A stretch of 64,000 bases of DNA. Origin: Natronincola ferrireducens. GTDB lineage: Bacteria > Bacillota > Clostridia > Peptostreptococcales > Natronincolaceae. The notes below the pieces were generated by a model. That model was given only the letters and a program-made list of their open reading frames with translations, made no database searches and was not told where the DNA came from. Below are positions 53,112 to 61,304 of this stretch, piece by piece; position 1 is the stretch's first letter, and every line of letters begins with the position of its first letter. The DNA is taken from the NCBI RefSeq assembly GCF_900100845.1, contig NZ_FNFP01000005.1:62001-126000 (forward strand). The letters are read 5' to 3'. Position numbers and translations under genes: made by a program.

Positions 53112-54365
53112 ATGAAACAAATTATTGATCAAGCAAACAAAATAGCTATAGAGAGAATGCTTAATGCCCAAGCGGTTTGGGTTGACATAAAGCCAGCCCA
53201 TGAAGTTGTAGAAGGAATGGATAAGTATACATTACTTCATGCAGGACCACCTATTGAATGGAGTAATATGAGTGGGCCTATGAAGGGGGCTGTAATTGCA
53301 GCTTTAAAGTATGAAGGTGTAGCTAAGGACGATAAGGAAGCTCTAGATTTGGCAGAAGAAGGAAAAATTAAATTTTCTCCTTGTCATCACCATTCGGCAG
53401 TAGGACCTATGACAGGTATTACTTCCTACTCTATGCCATTGTATGTGGTAGAAAACAAAGATCAAGGAAACTTTGCCTATAGTACCATTAATGAAGGGGC
53501 TGGAGATGTACTTCGATTTGGTGCCCATTCTGACAATACTGTTAAACGTTTAAAATGGATAGAAGAAGTATTAGCTCCTGTATTAAAAAAAGTTGTCAAT
53601 AGCATGGGAGGCATTAACTTAAATGTGATCACTGCTCAAGCACTGCATATGGGAGATGAACTACATATGCGTAATGGATCTTCCACAGCGGTTTTCATTA
53701 AAACTATTATAAATGCCTTGGTTGATGTTGTAGAAGACAAAAATGAACTAAAAGAAATTACGAAGTTCTTGACCACCAATAACGATCAATTTTTCTTAAA
53801 TTTAGCAATGTGTGCTTGTAAAATCAGTGGAGATGCGGCCCACGGAGTAGAGAACTCCACGATTGTAACAGCAATGGCTAGAAATGGGGTTAATATAGGA
53901 ATACGTGTAAGTGGCTTAGGGGATCAGTGGTTTACTGCACCGGCTGCTGCTGTTGAAGGCTTATATTTTTCAGGATTTACAGCAAAAGATGCTAACCCTG
54001 ATATAGGAGACAGTGCTATTATGGAAACCGGTGGTGTTGGTGGATTTGCTATGGCAACAGCACCTGCAATTGTAAAGTTTTTAGGGGCTGGTGGTTATCA
54101 GGATGCCATTAACTACACAATGGATATGTATGAAATTTGTGATACTGAAAATTCTCAATATACCATTCCAAACCTAGACTTTAGAGGAACACCTACAGGT
54201 ATAGATATACGAAAAGTAGTAGAGACGGGAATTGCACCAGCTATTAATACCGCCATTGCTAGTAAAGAGCCAGGAGTGGGAATGATAGGTGCAGGTGTAT
54301 CTAGAGCTCCAATAAAAATGTTTGAAGATGCTTTAGTGGCCTTTGCAGAAAAAATGAATTTATAA
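53112..54365 (+). CDS. DUF1116 protein 2, AllG (YlbE)-like carbamoyltransferase subunit
   Basis: A 417-aa paralogue of the preceding gene, with the same landmarks: HAGPPIEWSNMSGPMKGA, SPCHHHSAVGPMTG (about 89-102), AQALHMGDELHMRN, GLGDQWFTAP and DIRKVVETGIAPAINT. It keeps the Cys-His-His motif of the E. coli enzyme, so it is the more canonical of the two. ATG 53112 follows AAAGGAG by 9 nt; a GTG three codons earlier is also in frame. The two paralogues may form a heteromer or handle different ureido substrates. Confidence 0.87.
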   Translation: MKQIIDQANKIAIERMLNAQAVWVDIKPAHEVVEGMDKYTLLHAGPPIEWSNMSGPMKGAVIAALKYEGVAKDDKEALDLAEEGKIKFSPCHHHSAVGPMTGITSYSMPLYVVENKDQGNFAYSTINEGAGDVLRFGAHSDNTVKRLKWIEEVLAPVLKKVVNSMGGINLNVITAQALHMGDELHMRNGSSTAVFIKTIINALVDVVEDKNELKEITKFLTTNNDQFFLNLAMCACKISGDAAHGVENSTIVTAMARNGVNIGIRVSGLGDQWFTAPAAAVEGLYFSGFTAKDANPDIGDSAIMETGGVGGFAMATAPAIVKFLGAGGYQDAINYTMDMYEICDTENSQYTIPNLDFRGTPTGIDIRKVVETGIAPAINTAIASKEPGVGMIGAGVSRAPIKMFEDALVAFAEKMNL

Positions 54366-54421
54366 GGATGAAATTATTACAAATAGTTATGATGAAAAGT
54401 TAATAAGGTAAGGTGAAAAAA

Positions 54422-56029
54422 ATGAGTATATCAATTAATTTGTTTATGTGGGTGGTGGCTTTTTTACCGATAATTGTACTTCTACTGTTAATGGTTAAGT
54501 TCCAATGGGGAGCTGCGGAAGCAGCACCCGTGGGATTACTTACCTCCTTAATAGTTTCGATCACCCTATATAAAGCCAATTGGGAACTAATCGCTCTTGA
54601 AAGCGCTAAAGGCATATGGAATGCCTTTACGATTTTGATTGTAATATGGCCGGCTATTTTGATCTATGAGGTTACCAATGAAGCAAAGGCCTTCCAGGTT
54701 TTTAGAAAGGGAATGCAAAAACTCACCCCCAATGAATTACTCCAGATTTTGGCCATTGGATGGGTATTTGTAAGCTTTCTTCAAGGAATTACAGGGTTTG
54801 GTGTACCCATTGCAGTAGGGGCACCTCTACTTGTCGGTATAGGAGTAGCACCTATTTGGGCGGTCATAGTTCCTCTTCTTGCGCATGCTTGGGCTGGAAC
54901 CTTTGGAACCTTGGCAGTTGCTTGGCAAGCCCTATTGTTTCAAACCGGCTTTGAAGGAACAATCATGGCAAATACCATAGCTCTTTGGGCCACAAGCTTT
55001 ATATGGATTATTAATTTCATAACTGGGTTAGCTATTTGCTGGTTCTATGGAGGAAAAGCAGGGATAAAAAAAGGCTTTCCAGCTGTCGTGATTATTTCTC
55101 TAATCCATGGGGGAGGACAATTGATTGTAAGTCAAGTGAATCAGACGTTATGTGCTTTTGTCATGACCTGTGTTGCATTAGGAGCAGTATTTCTGATAGG
55201 AAAGAGCAGATGGTATAGAGAAAGATGGTCTATAGAGGACAGTAAGATGATGGAGCGAACTACTTCAGAAGTAGAGGTAGAGGAAGAAATAGCCATGACC
55301 ATGAATGAAGCTTTTTTACCTTACTACGTATTAACTGGGGTGACTTTGTTTGTTTTATTAGTAACACCCTTAAATAAGTTTTTAGGAAGCTGGAAACTAG
55401 GCCTGCCATTCCCTGCTACTTCTACGGGATATGGCATAGTAAATCCAGCAACAGACTTATATTCCCCCTTTAGTCCACTAACCCACGCAGGAACCTTTCT
55501 ATTAATTGCAGGTTTAGTAGGTTACTGGTACTTTTGCAAAAAAGGCAACATCAGTAAGGGTGGGGGTAAAAGAATTTTTATGAGAATCGTTGAAAAAACT
55601 GCCCCATCAACAATAGCTATTGTTGGCTTGATTATTATGTCAAGACTCATGAGTGGAACTGGACAAACGGTTGTATTGGCTTCAGGAACAGCAAATGTAC
55701 TTGACAAAGCATATGTTCTTTTGGCACCAGCTGTTGGGCTTTTAGGCAGCTTTATGACTAGTAGCAATATGGCTTCTAATATTTTATTTGGACAATTTCA
55801 ACAAACTACTGCAGAAATTTTAGGCGTAAACCAAATGGCAATTTTAGGCGCTCAAACTGCAGGTGGAGCTATTGGAAACTCTATTGCACCAGGAAGTATT
55901 ATATTAGGAACAACAACAGCAGGGATACTAGGACAGGAAGGCTATGTGTTGCGTAAAACCCTACCTATAGCCTTAGGAGTAGCAATGATATGTGGCATAA
56001 TTCTTTATGTAGCCTTAATTGTTCTATAG
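54422..56029 (+). CDS. L-lactate permease family transporter
   Basis: A 535-aa integral membrane protein of the LctP/LldP type with about 13 helices. Family segments: FLQGITGFGVPIAVGAPLL, PLLAHAWAGTFGTLAVAW, MSSNMASN-like TSSNMASNILFGQFQ and GAQTAGGAIGNSIAPGSIILG. Characterised members move lactate and glycolate with protons. In this cluster it may import a ureido acid or export the carboxylate end product. ATG 54422 follows AAGGTG; a GTG at 54413 is also in frame. Next comes a 75-aa membrane protein. Confidence 0.85.
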   Translation: MSISINLFMWVVAFLPIIVLLLLMVKFQWGAAEAAPVGLLTSLIVSITLYKANWELIALESAKGIWNAFTILIVIWPAILIYEVTNEAKAFQVFRKGMQKLTPNELLQILAIGWVFVSFLQGITGFGVPIAVGAPLLVGIGVAPIWAVIVPLLAHAWAGTFGTLAVAWQALLFQTGFEGTIMANTIALWATSFIWIINFITGLAICWFYGGKAGIKKGFPAVVIISLIHGGGQLIVSQVNQTLCAFVMTCVALGAVFLIGKSRWYRERWSIEDSKMMERTTSEVEVEEEIAMTMNEAFLPYYVLTGVTLFVLLVTPLNKFLGSWKLGLPFPATSTGYGIVNPATDLYSPFSPLTHAGTFLLIAGLVGYWYFCKKGNISKGGGKRIFMRIVEKTAPSTIAIVGLIIMSRLMSGTGQTVVLASGTANVLDKAYVLLAPAVGLLGSFMTSSNMASNILFGQFQQTTAEILGVNQMAILGAQTAGGAIGNSIAPGSIILGTTTAGILGQEGYVLRKTLPIALGVAMICGIILYVALIVL

Positions 56030-56043
56030 GAAGGAGTGAAGGC

Positions 56044-56271
56044 ATGGGAGAAAAATCATTTTTCAAAACAAAGGTGGGACATCAGACCTTAGCTGGGTTC
56101 ATCACAATAGGTTCCTTTCCACTTTTATACTATGGACAGTTAAACGGTAACAGAGGGATTATGTTTATAGGGCTTACCTTTGTAGTAGGTGGAATGCTGT
56201 CTTCACCTATTATAAAGTATCTGCATAATGGTACTGGTATGAAGAAAAAAACGATGAAAGAAAACACATAG
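56044..56271 (+). CDS. Small two-helix membrane protein next to the permease
   Basis: A 75-aa protein of unknown family with two hydrophobic segments (about 15-31 and 38-57) and a basic C terminus. ATG 56044 follows AAGGAGTG; the frame is open further upstream inside the permease gene. It starts 14 bp after the permease stop and 22 bp before the carbamate kinase gene, so is in the same operon. It might be an accessory subunit of the permease; that is guesswork from position. Confidence 0.65.
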   Translation: MGEKSFFKTKVGHQTLAGFITIGSFPLLYYGQLNGNRGIMFIGLTFVVGGMLSSPIIKYLHNGTGMKKKTMKENT

Positions 56272-56293
56272 ATAGAGTTAAAGGAGGAATAAC

Positions 56294-57232
56294 ATGAAAA
56301 AAGTTGCAGTTATTGCTATAGGTGGTAATGCTATTATACAGGAAGGACAGAGGGGTACTATAGAAGAACAATTTGAAAATATATTACAAAGCTGTGATCC
56401 TATCCTTGATTTAACAGAAGCAGGGTATAATGTTGTATTAACCCATGGTAATGGACCACAGGTGGGAAATGTTTTATTAAAAGTAGAGGCAGCCAATGGA
56501 ATTGTCCCTCCTTACCCATTAGATGTATGCGGAGCAGAGACACAGGGAAGCTTAGGCTATATTATCCAACAATCCCTTTATAATAGAATGAAAGCTAGGG
56601 GTATAAAGAAAGACATAGCAACTGTCGTAACACAGGTTGTGGTAGATGAAAAAGATCCTGGTTTTGAAAACCCTACAAAGCCCATCGGCCCTTTCTATAC
56701 AAAGGAAAGAGCAGCAGAAATTGCAAGGGAAAAAAAGGTTGTTATGACGGAAGACAGCGGTAGAGGATACCGTCGTGTTGTTCCTTCTCCACAACCATTG
56801 GAGTTAGTTGAAAAAGAAGCAGTAAAAAGACTTGTAGACAATGACTTTCTTGTTATCACTGTTGGTGGTGGTGGTATTCCAGTAGTTAAAGATGGAGAAA
56901 ATTTGAGGGGTGTAGAGGCAGTTATTGATAAAGATCATGCTTCAGCACTAGTAGCACAAGAAATCAATGCTAATTATTTAATTGTATTAACTGGAGTACC
57001 TCAAGTAGCTATAAATTTTGGAAAAGAAAATCAAGAGTTTTTGAAGGAAATGACACTTGCAGATGCTAAAAGACATTTTGAAGAGGGACAGTTTCCTCCA
57101 GGAAGCATGGGCCCTAAAATAGAAGCAGCTATTAGATTTGTGGAAAATGGAGAAGGAGAAGCAATTATTACCTCCATTGATAAATTACAGGAAGCTCTAA
57201 AGGGAGAAACAGGAACAAGAATTATAAAATAA
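56294..57232 (+). CDS. arcC: Catabolic carbamate kinase
   Basis: A 312-aa amino-acid kinase-fold enzyme. Substrate and nucleotide segments: AIGGNAIIQ at the N terminus, LTHGNGPQVG, ITVGGGGIPVVK and a C-terminal GEAIITS. It transfers phosphate from carbamoyl phosphate to ADP, giving ATP, CO2 and ammonia. No arginine deiminase or ornithine transcarbamylase genes are nearby; instead it follows the FdrA/DUF1116 genes as YbcF (AllK) does in E. coli. So the carbamoyl phosphate is likely made from a ureido compound. AAAGGAGG precedes the ATG. Confidence 0.93.
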   Translation: MKKVAVIAIGGNAIIQEGQRGTIEEQFENILQSCDPILDLTEAGYNVVLTHGNGPQVGNVLLKVEAANGIVPPYPLDVCGAETQGSLGYIIQQSLYNRMKARGIKKDIATVVTQVVVDEKDPGFENPTKPIGPFYTKERAAEIAREKKVVMTEDSGRGYRRVVPSPQPLELVEKEAVKRLVDNDFLVITVGGGGIPVVKDGENLRGVEAVIDKDHASALVAQEINANYLIVLTGVPQVAINFGKENQEFLKEMTLADAKRHFEEGQFPPGSMGPKIEAAIRFVENGEGEAIITSIDKLQEALKGETGTRIIK

Positions 57233-57277
57233 CTGATTTGTTTTACAGCTAATTAACCTATAAATATTCCTTATTAA

Positions 57278-57320
57278 AGCTTCATAAAGACAAGATAAAA
57301 AGCAAATATTTTATGAAGCT
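57278..57320 (+). other. 11-bp stem-loop between carbamate kinase and ring hydrolase genes
   Basis: AGCTTCATAAA pairs perfectly with TTTATGAAGCT around a 21-nt loop. A short T5 tract lies 11 nt further on, so it could be a weak terminator or processing site that separates expression of the two gene groups. Confidence 0.5.
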
Positions 57321-57403
57321 CTATGGGCATATTTTTATACAATTTAATTTTTAAAATCTATTAATTAAAATTTATTAACTAACACACAAGGAGGAGATTT
57401 ATA

Positions 57404-58507
57404 ATGATGGATGTAGGAGTATATCGTTTACCTATGGCAGGACCAAGTGACGTATCAGAATTAGAAGCACTAATTAATAAAGGTGAGGTTAATCCTGAAG
57501 AAATTTGTGCAATTATTGCACAAACTGAAGGGGATGGATATGCTAGAGGTTTTGGTGCCCTTTCTTTTGAAGTAATGCTATCAGAAAAAATGAACATTAG
57601 CCGTGAAGAAGTAGCCAATAGAATCCCTATGTTAATGATAGGACTTACTGGAGGTTTAATGAGTCCTCATTATACAGTTTTTACTAGAAAAAATGTTGAA
57701 GTTCAAGAGTCTGATGAAAAGAGACTTGCATTAGGAATTAAAATAACAAGAGTACTTTTACCAGAGGAATATGGTACTGTTGTCCAAGTAAAAGAAGTAG
57801 CAAAGGCTGTAAAAGAAGCTATGGAAGAAGCAGGTATTACTTCTATTGATGATATTCATTGTGTAGAAGTAAAATGTCCTAACTTAACTGCTGATCGAGT
57901 AGCAGATGCTGAAAGCAGAGGGAAAAAAGTAGTTACTACAAACTTTGCAGAAGCAGGGGCTAAGTCAAAAGGAGCTTCAGCTCTAGGAGTAGCTCTGGCT
58001 CTAGGGGAAATCAAGGAAGAAGATTTAACCGATGATGTTATTTGTAAAGATTGGAGTTTATATTCAAAGGTTGCATCTACTTCAGCTGGTAATGAGCAAG
58101 TAGCTTGTAAAGTTATCGTTATGGGGAACTCAACAAAATCAGTTAGTCCATATAAAATAGGAAGCGGTGTTATGAAGGATACCTTGGATGTGGAAGGAGC
58201 AAAGACTGCATTTAAGGGAGCAGGACTTAAGTTTGATGATGTAATACCTCAAGAAGAAAGAGATAAAATTGCAACAGTATTTATTAACGCAGGAGCTGAT
58301 GCCCAAGGATCTATTCGTGGTAGAAGAACTACAATGAAATCTGATTTCTTAGCAGGTTATGCAGGAATTTTTGCAAAGGCAGTTATTAATGCAATTGTAG
58401 GTTCATTAATTGGAGACACCATGATTTTAGCTTCAGCAGGTTTTGAACATCAAGGACCATTAGGAGCAAACTTAGTAGCTGCAATTGCAAAAGTAGAGGA
58501 GAGATAA
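57404..58507 (+). CDS. Ring-opening amidohydrolase, cyanuric acid hydrolase/barbiturase family
   Basis: A 367-aa protein, standard length for the AtzD/TrzD/Bar family, whose three similar domains each supply a Lys-Ser pair. Visible landmarks: GYARGFGALSFEVML, GLTGGLMSPHYTVFTRK, VKCPNLTADRV (Lys of domain 2), TSAGNEQVACKVIVMGNS (Ser of domain 2) and ASAGFEHQGPLGANLVAAI (Ser of domain 3). The family opens cyanuric acid (to carboxybiuret, then biuret) or barbituric acid (to ureidomalonate); sequence reading alone does not decide. AAGGAGGAG precedes ATG 57404 (a second ATG follows directly). The stop is one base before the next gene. Confidence 0.88.
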   Translation: MMDVGVYRLPMAGPSDVSELEALINKGEVNPEEICAIIAQTEGDGYARGFGALSFEVMLSEKMNISREEVANRIPMLMIGLTGGLMSPHYTVFTRKNVEVQESDEKRLALGIKITRVLLPEEYGTVVQVKEVAKAVKEAMEEAGITSIDDIHCVEVKCPNLTADRVADAESRGKKVVTTNFAEAGAKSKGASALGVALALGEIKEEDLTDDVICKDWSLYSKVASTSAGNEQVACKVIVMGNSTKSVSPYKIGSGVMKDTLDVEGAKTAFKGAGLKFDDVIPQEERDKIATVFINAGADAQGSIRGRRTTMKSDFLAGYAGIFAKAVINAIVGSLIGDTMILASAGFEHQGPLGANLVAAIAKVEER

Positions 58508-58508
58508 A

Positions 58509-59687
58509 ATGGATTTAATCATTCGCAATGCAAATGTAAATGGTGAAAATCTTGATATAGGTATTGTAGGAAATAAAGTAACCGCTTTAGAAAAAAAAAT
58601 TTCCCAGACAGCAAGCAAAGAAATTAATGCTGATGGTAGAGTTGCTATACCAGGATTTGTTGACTGTCATCTTCATTTAGATAAATCTCTACTAAATGAA
58701 AGGGCAGAGTATCAAGATTTAACTGGTCCAGAAAAGGGTGCTTTAACAAGGGAAGAAAAAGCTAAATTTACTGTAGAGGATATTACAGAAAGAGCTGAAA
58801 GAATTCTTTTACAGGGTGTTAAAGCTGGTAATCTAATTATTAGGACAAATGTTGATGTAGATCCTATTGTAGGAGTAAAAGGAATAGAAGCCCTCCTTTC
58901 ATTAAAGGAAAAATATAAAGATATTTTAGAGGTACAAGTAGCTGCTTTTTCCCAAGAAGGTTTTTTAAATTATCCTGAATCCAAGGAACTTTTAGAAGAA
59001 GCTATGGAAATGGGCGCTGACTTAGTAGGAGGACATACTATTGTAGATAACAAGGATGGAGAAAAACATATTGATACCATTCTGGAAATTGCCAAGAAAT
59101 ATGATGTGGAAGCTGATTTTCATTTAGATGAATCAGGTAATAGACAACATTATCTACTTCCATATTTAGCTAAAAAGATGATAGCAGATGGTTTAAAGGG
59201 CAGGGTTAACGGAATCCACTGTTGTACCCTAAGTGCTTTAAATGAAGAAGAAAAAGAGGAAGCTTTAGCTTTAATAAAAGAAAGTGAATTAAAAGTAACA
59301 GCAGCTCCAACAGCTATTTCTACTAGAGCACTAGCACCAGTAAAGGATCTTTTAAACAATGAAACATTAATGGGACTTGGCTCTGATAATGTTAGAGATT
59401 TCTTTAATCCTTTAGGTAGTGGAGATGTGAAACAGGTAGCATTATTATTATCCTATGTTCATAGATTCTTCACAGCTGAAGAAGAAGAAAGCATATGGAA
59501 AATGATTACGGTAGATGGAGCAAAGCTTTTAGGACATACTGATTATGGCATAAAAGTGGATGGAGAAGCAAATATTACTTTGTTGGATGGAAAGACACCA
59601 AAGGAAGTAATAGCTAATCAATCACAGACCTATGCAATTATTAGAAAAGGCGTTGACTATAGTCAACAATTTCTAGCAAGATCATAG
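58509..59687 (+). CDS. Cytosine deaminase/AtzC-like amidohydrolase
   Basis: A 392-aa mononuclear-metal amidohydrolase. Motifs: VDCHLHLDKSLL (His-x-His), DFHLDESGN (His and catalytic Glu region), IHCCTLSAL (His) and LGSDNVRDFFNPLGSGD (Asp). The HxHLDK plus DNVRDxFxPxGxGD pattern is that of CodA and of AtzC (N-isopropylammelide amidohydrolase). It should remove an amino or alkylamino group from a hydroxy-pyrimidine or hydroxy-triazine ring. Coupled within two bases to the ring-opening hydrolase, it probably makes that enzyme's substrate. The exact ring is not known. Confidence 0.85.
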   Translation: MDLIIRNANVNGENLDIGIVGNKVTALEKKISQTASKEINADGRVAIPGFVDCHLHLDKSLLNERAEYQDLTGPEKGALTREEKAKFTVEDITERAERILLQGVKAGNLIIRTNVDVDPIVGVKGIEALLSLKEKYKDILEVQVAAFSQEGFLNYPESKELLEEAMEMGADLVGGHTIVDNKDGEKHIDTILEIAKKYDVEADFHLDESGNRQHYLLPYLAKKMIADGLKGRVNGIHCCTLSALNEEEKEEALALIKESELKVTAAPTAISTRALAPVKDLLNNETLMGLGSDNVRDFFNPLGSGDVKQVALLLSYVHRFFTAEEEESIWKMITVDGAKLLGHTDYGIKVDGEANITLLDGKTPKEVIANQSQTYAIIRKGVDYSQQFLARS

Positions 59688-59697
59688 AAAAACTAGA

Positions 59698-59726
59698 AAG
59701 GGGAAGACAATTTTGTCCTTCCCCTT
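59698..59726 (+). other. GC-rich hairpin after the deaminase gene
   Basis: AAGGGGAAGACAA pairs with TTGTCCTTCCCCTT with one bulged base. No T run follows directly; probably an mRNA 3' stabiliser or weak terminator. Confidence 0.5.
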
Positions 59727-59742
59727 ATAAGATATTATGATT

Positions 59743-59770
59743 AGCCAGTTGGAGAAGGCTTCAACTGGTT
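59743..59770 (+). other. Second hairpin in the same gap
   Basis: AGCCAGTTGGAG pairs with CTTCAACTGGTT (two G-T wobbles) with a 4-nt loop, followed by TTTAGTAAA. Together with the hairpin at 59698-59726 it may separate the enzyme genes from the downstream carrier. Confidence 0.5.
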
Positions 59771-59794
59771 TAGTAAATTAAAGGGGGAACATGG

Positions 59795-61021
59795 ATGACA
59801 AAAAAGTCTAATACAACAAATCGTTGGTTTGTAGTACTTGGTGCTGTACTGTTACAAATATGTATTGGTTCAATTTATTCTTGGAGTTTATTTAATCAGC
59901 CACTTATGGATAAGTTTGGCTGGGGAAACAATGAAGTAGTTTTAACCTTCTCTATTGCCGTCTTTATGTTTGCTGTTTCTACTATACTTTCCGGCAGACT
60001 TCAAGACAGGATAGGACCAAAGATTGTTGCTATCATTGGAGGAGTTTTATATGGAGCAGGATTATTGCTATCTTCCACAGCTACATCTATTTTTCAATTA
60101 TATATTTATTATGGGGTACTTGCTGGGTGTGGAGTTGGATTTGTTTATGTATGTCCTCTATCCACCTGTGTAAAATGGTTTCCTGAAAGAAAAGGCTTTA
60201 TTACTGGTATTGCTGTAGGAGCCTTTGGACTTGGAAGTCTAATTTTTAAAAACGTTATTCAGTTTTTTCTAGCTACTCAAGGAGTATCTGGAACCTTCTA
60301 TTACTTAGGTATTATTTATTTTATTCTTGTTCTTATTGGAGCTCAATTCTTAAAACTTCCCGATAATTATAGCACATCACAACAAAAATCCAACAATTCA
60401 ATGGACGATTGCAATTATAAAGTAGGAGAAATGATGAAAACAAAATCCTTTTATCTTCTTTGGGTAATGTACTTATTTGGTTGTATGAGTGGTCTTTTGG
60501 TTATTGGACTTGCACAGGATATAGGTGTTCAGTTAGCAAATCTAGAAGTTAGTGTAGCTGCCAATGCAGTAGCTATGATTGCCCTATTCAATGCTGCTGG
60601 AAGGCTTATATGGGGAATGTTATCGGATAAAATAGGAAGAATTAAAGTGGTTTTTATGATGTTTACCATCACGGCTGTAGCCATGATTGCCATGAGCATT
60701 ATATCTCTAAACTTCCTTACCTTCTTTATTTGTCTTGCAGGAATAGCCTTCTGCTTTGGCGGGTTTTTGGCGGTGTTTCCTACAATTACAGGGGAATTCT
60801 ATGGCATGAAAAACTTGGGAGCCAACTATGGTATTATTTATCAGGCCTATGGCATAGCAGCTTTAGTAGGCCCAGTAATCGTAGCAAATGCAGGTGGACT
60901 TAAGCCGACATTTATTATTGCTGCTATTTTAGCTGTAATAGGGGCTGGGATGACCTTTATGGTGAAGCCACCCTCTGCCATGACTATATCATTGAGACCA
61001 TCAGAAGAGGGAGTCTCCTAA
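59795..61021 (+). CDS. MFS carrier of the OFA (oxalate/formate antiporter) family
   Basis: A 408-aa major-facilitator protein with twelve predicted helices. The OFA signature appears at the N terminus (IGSIYSWSLFNQPL) and GVGFVYVCPLSTCVKWFPERKG in the middle of the first half; RLIWGMLSDKIGRI marks the second-half A-like loop. Relatives exchange oxalate for formate or act as pyruvate-induced carriers. In this cluster, exchange of the carboxylic end product left after carbamoyl removal is an attractive role. GGGGGAAC precedes ATG 59795. A strong terminator follows 80 bp after the stop. Confidence 0.85.
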   Translation: MTKKSNTTNRWFVVLGAVLLQICIGSIYSWSLFNQPLMDKFGWGNNEVVLTFSIAVFMFAVSTILSGRLQDRIGPKIVAIIGGVLYGAGLLLSSTATSIFQLYIYYGVLAGCGVGFVYVCPLSTCVKWFPERKGFITGIAVGAFGLGSLIFKNVIQFFLATQGVSGTFYYLGIIYFILVLIGAQFLKLPDNYSTSQQKSNNSMDDCNYKVGEMMKTKSFYLLWVMYLFGCMSGLLVIGLAQDIGVQLANLEVSVAANAVAMIALFNAAGRLIWGMLSDKIGRIKVVFMMFTITAVAMIAMSIISLNFLTFFICLAGIAFCFGGFLAVFPTITGEFYGMKNLGANYGIIYQAYGIAALVGPVIVANAGGLKPTFIIAAILAVIGAGMTFMVKPPSAMTISLRPSEEGVS

Positions 61022-61102
61022 ATATTTATAGTATTAATAAAATAATGAAAAACTTTTTTAAATTTGCCTATGTTGATTATAAATGTTAATATTACACAAA
61101 AT

Positions 61103-61157
61103 AAAAAAGGAAGGGCTATATTACTAGGATTTTGAGTATATAGCCCTTCCTTTTTTA
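61103..61157 (+). terminator. Terminator of the catabolic cluster
   Basis: AAAAAAGGAAGGGCTATA pairs with TATAGCCCTTCCTTTTTT (18 bp) around a loop of about 18 nt; the second arm ends in T6. Confidence 0.9.
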
Positions 61158-61279
61158 TACTTCAATTATAAAAATACACATAAAAATCAACAATAGAATT
61201 TACTATAGACAAAGTTTTTTAAAATAGGATTATAAGGAAACCTCAATAAAACAGTGGATAAAATACAACTTAGGAAAAT

Positions 61280-61304
61280 ATTATTGTGCAATATGCACAA
61301 TAAT
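61280..61304. promoter_or_regulatory. Inverted repeat, likely operator for the TRAP genes
   Basis: ATTATTGTGCA and TGCACAATAAT are perfect 11-bp arms around ATA. The half-site TTGTGCA recurs at 61455-61461. The size and symmetry fit a GntR- or CRP-type dimer. The site lies about 305 bp before the TRAP binding-protein start. Confidence 0.5.

Noticed and set aside
54760-55218. Two short plus-strand ORFs in another frame within the permease gene
   Set aside because: Out-of-frame readings with Cys/Trp-rich, unlikely composition.
59652-59667. Perfect 16-bp palindrome GTTGACTATAGTCAAC
   Set aside because: It lies within the end of the deaminase gene and encodes conserved-looking residues (GVDYSQQ); likely chance.
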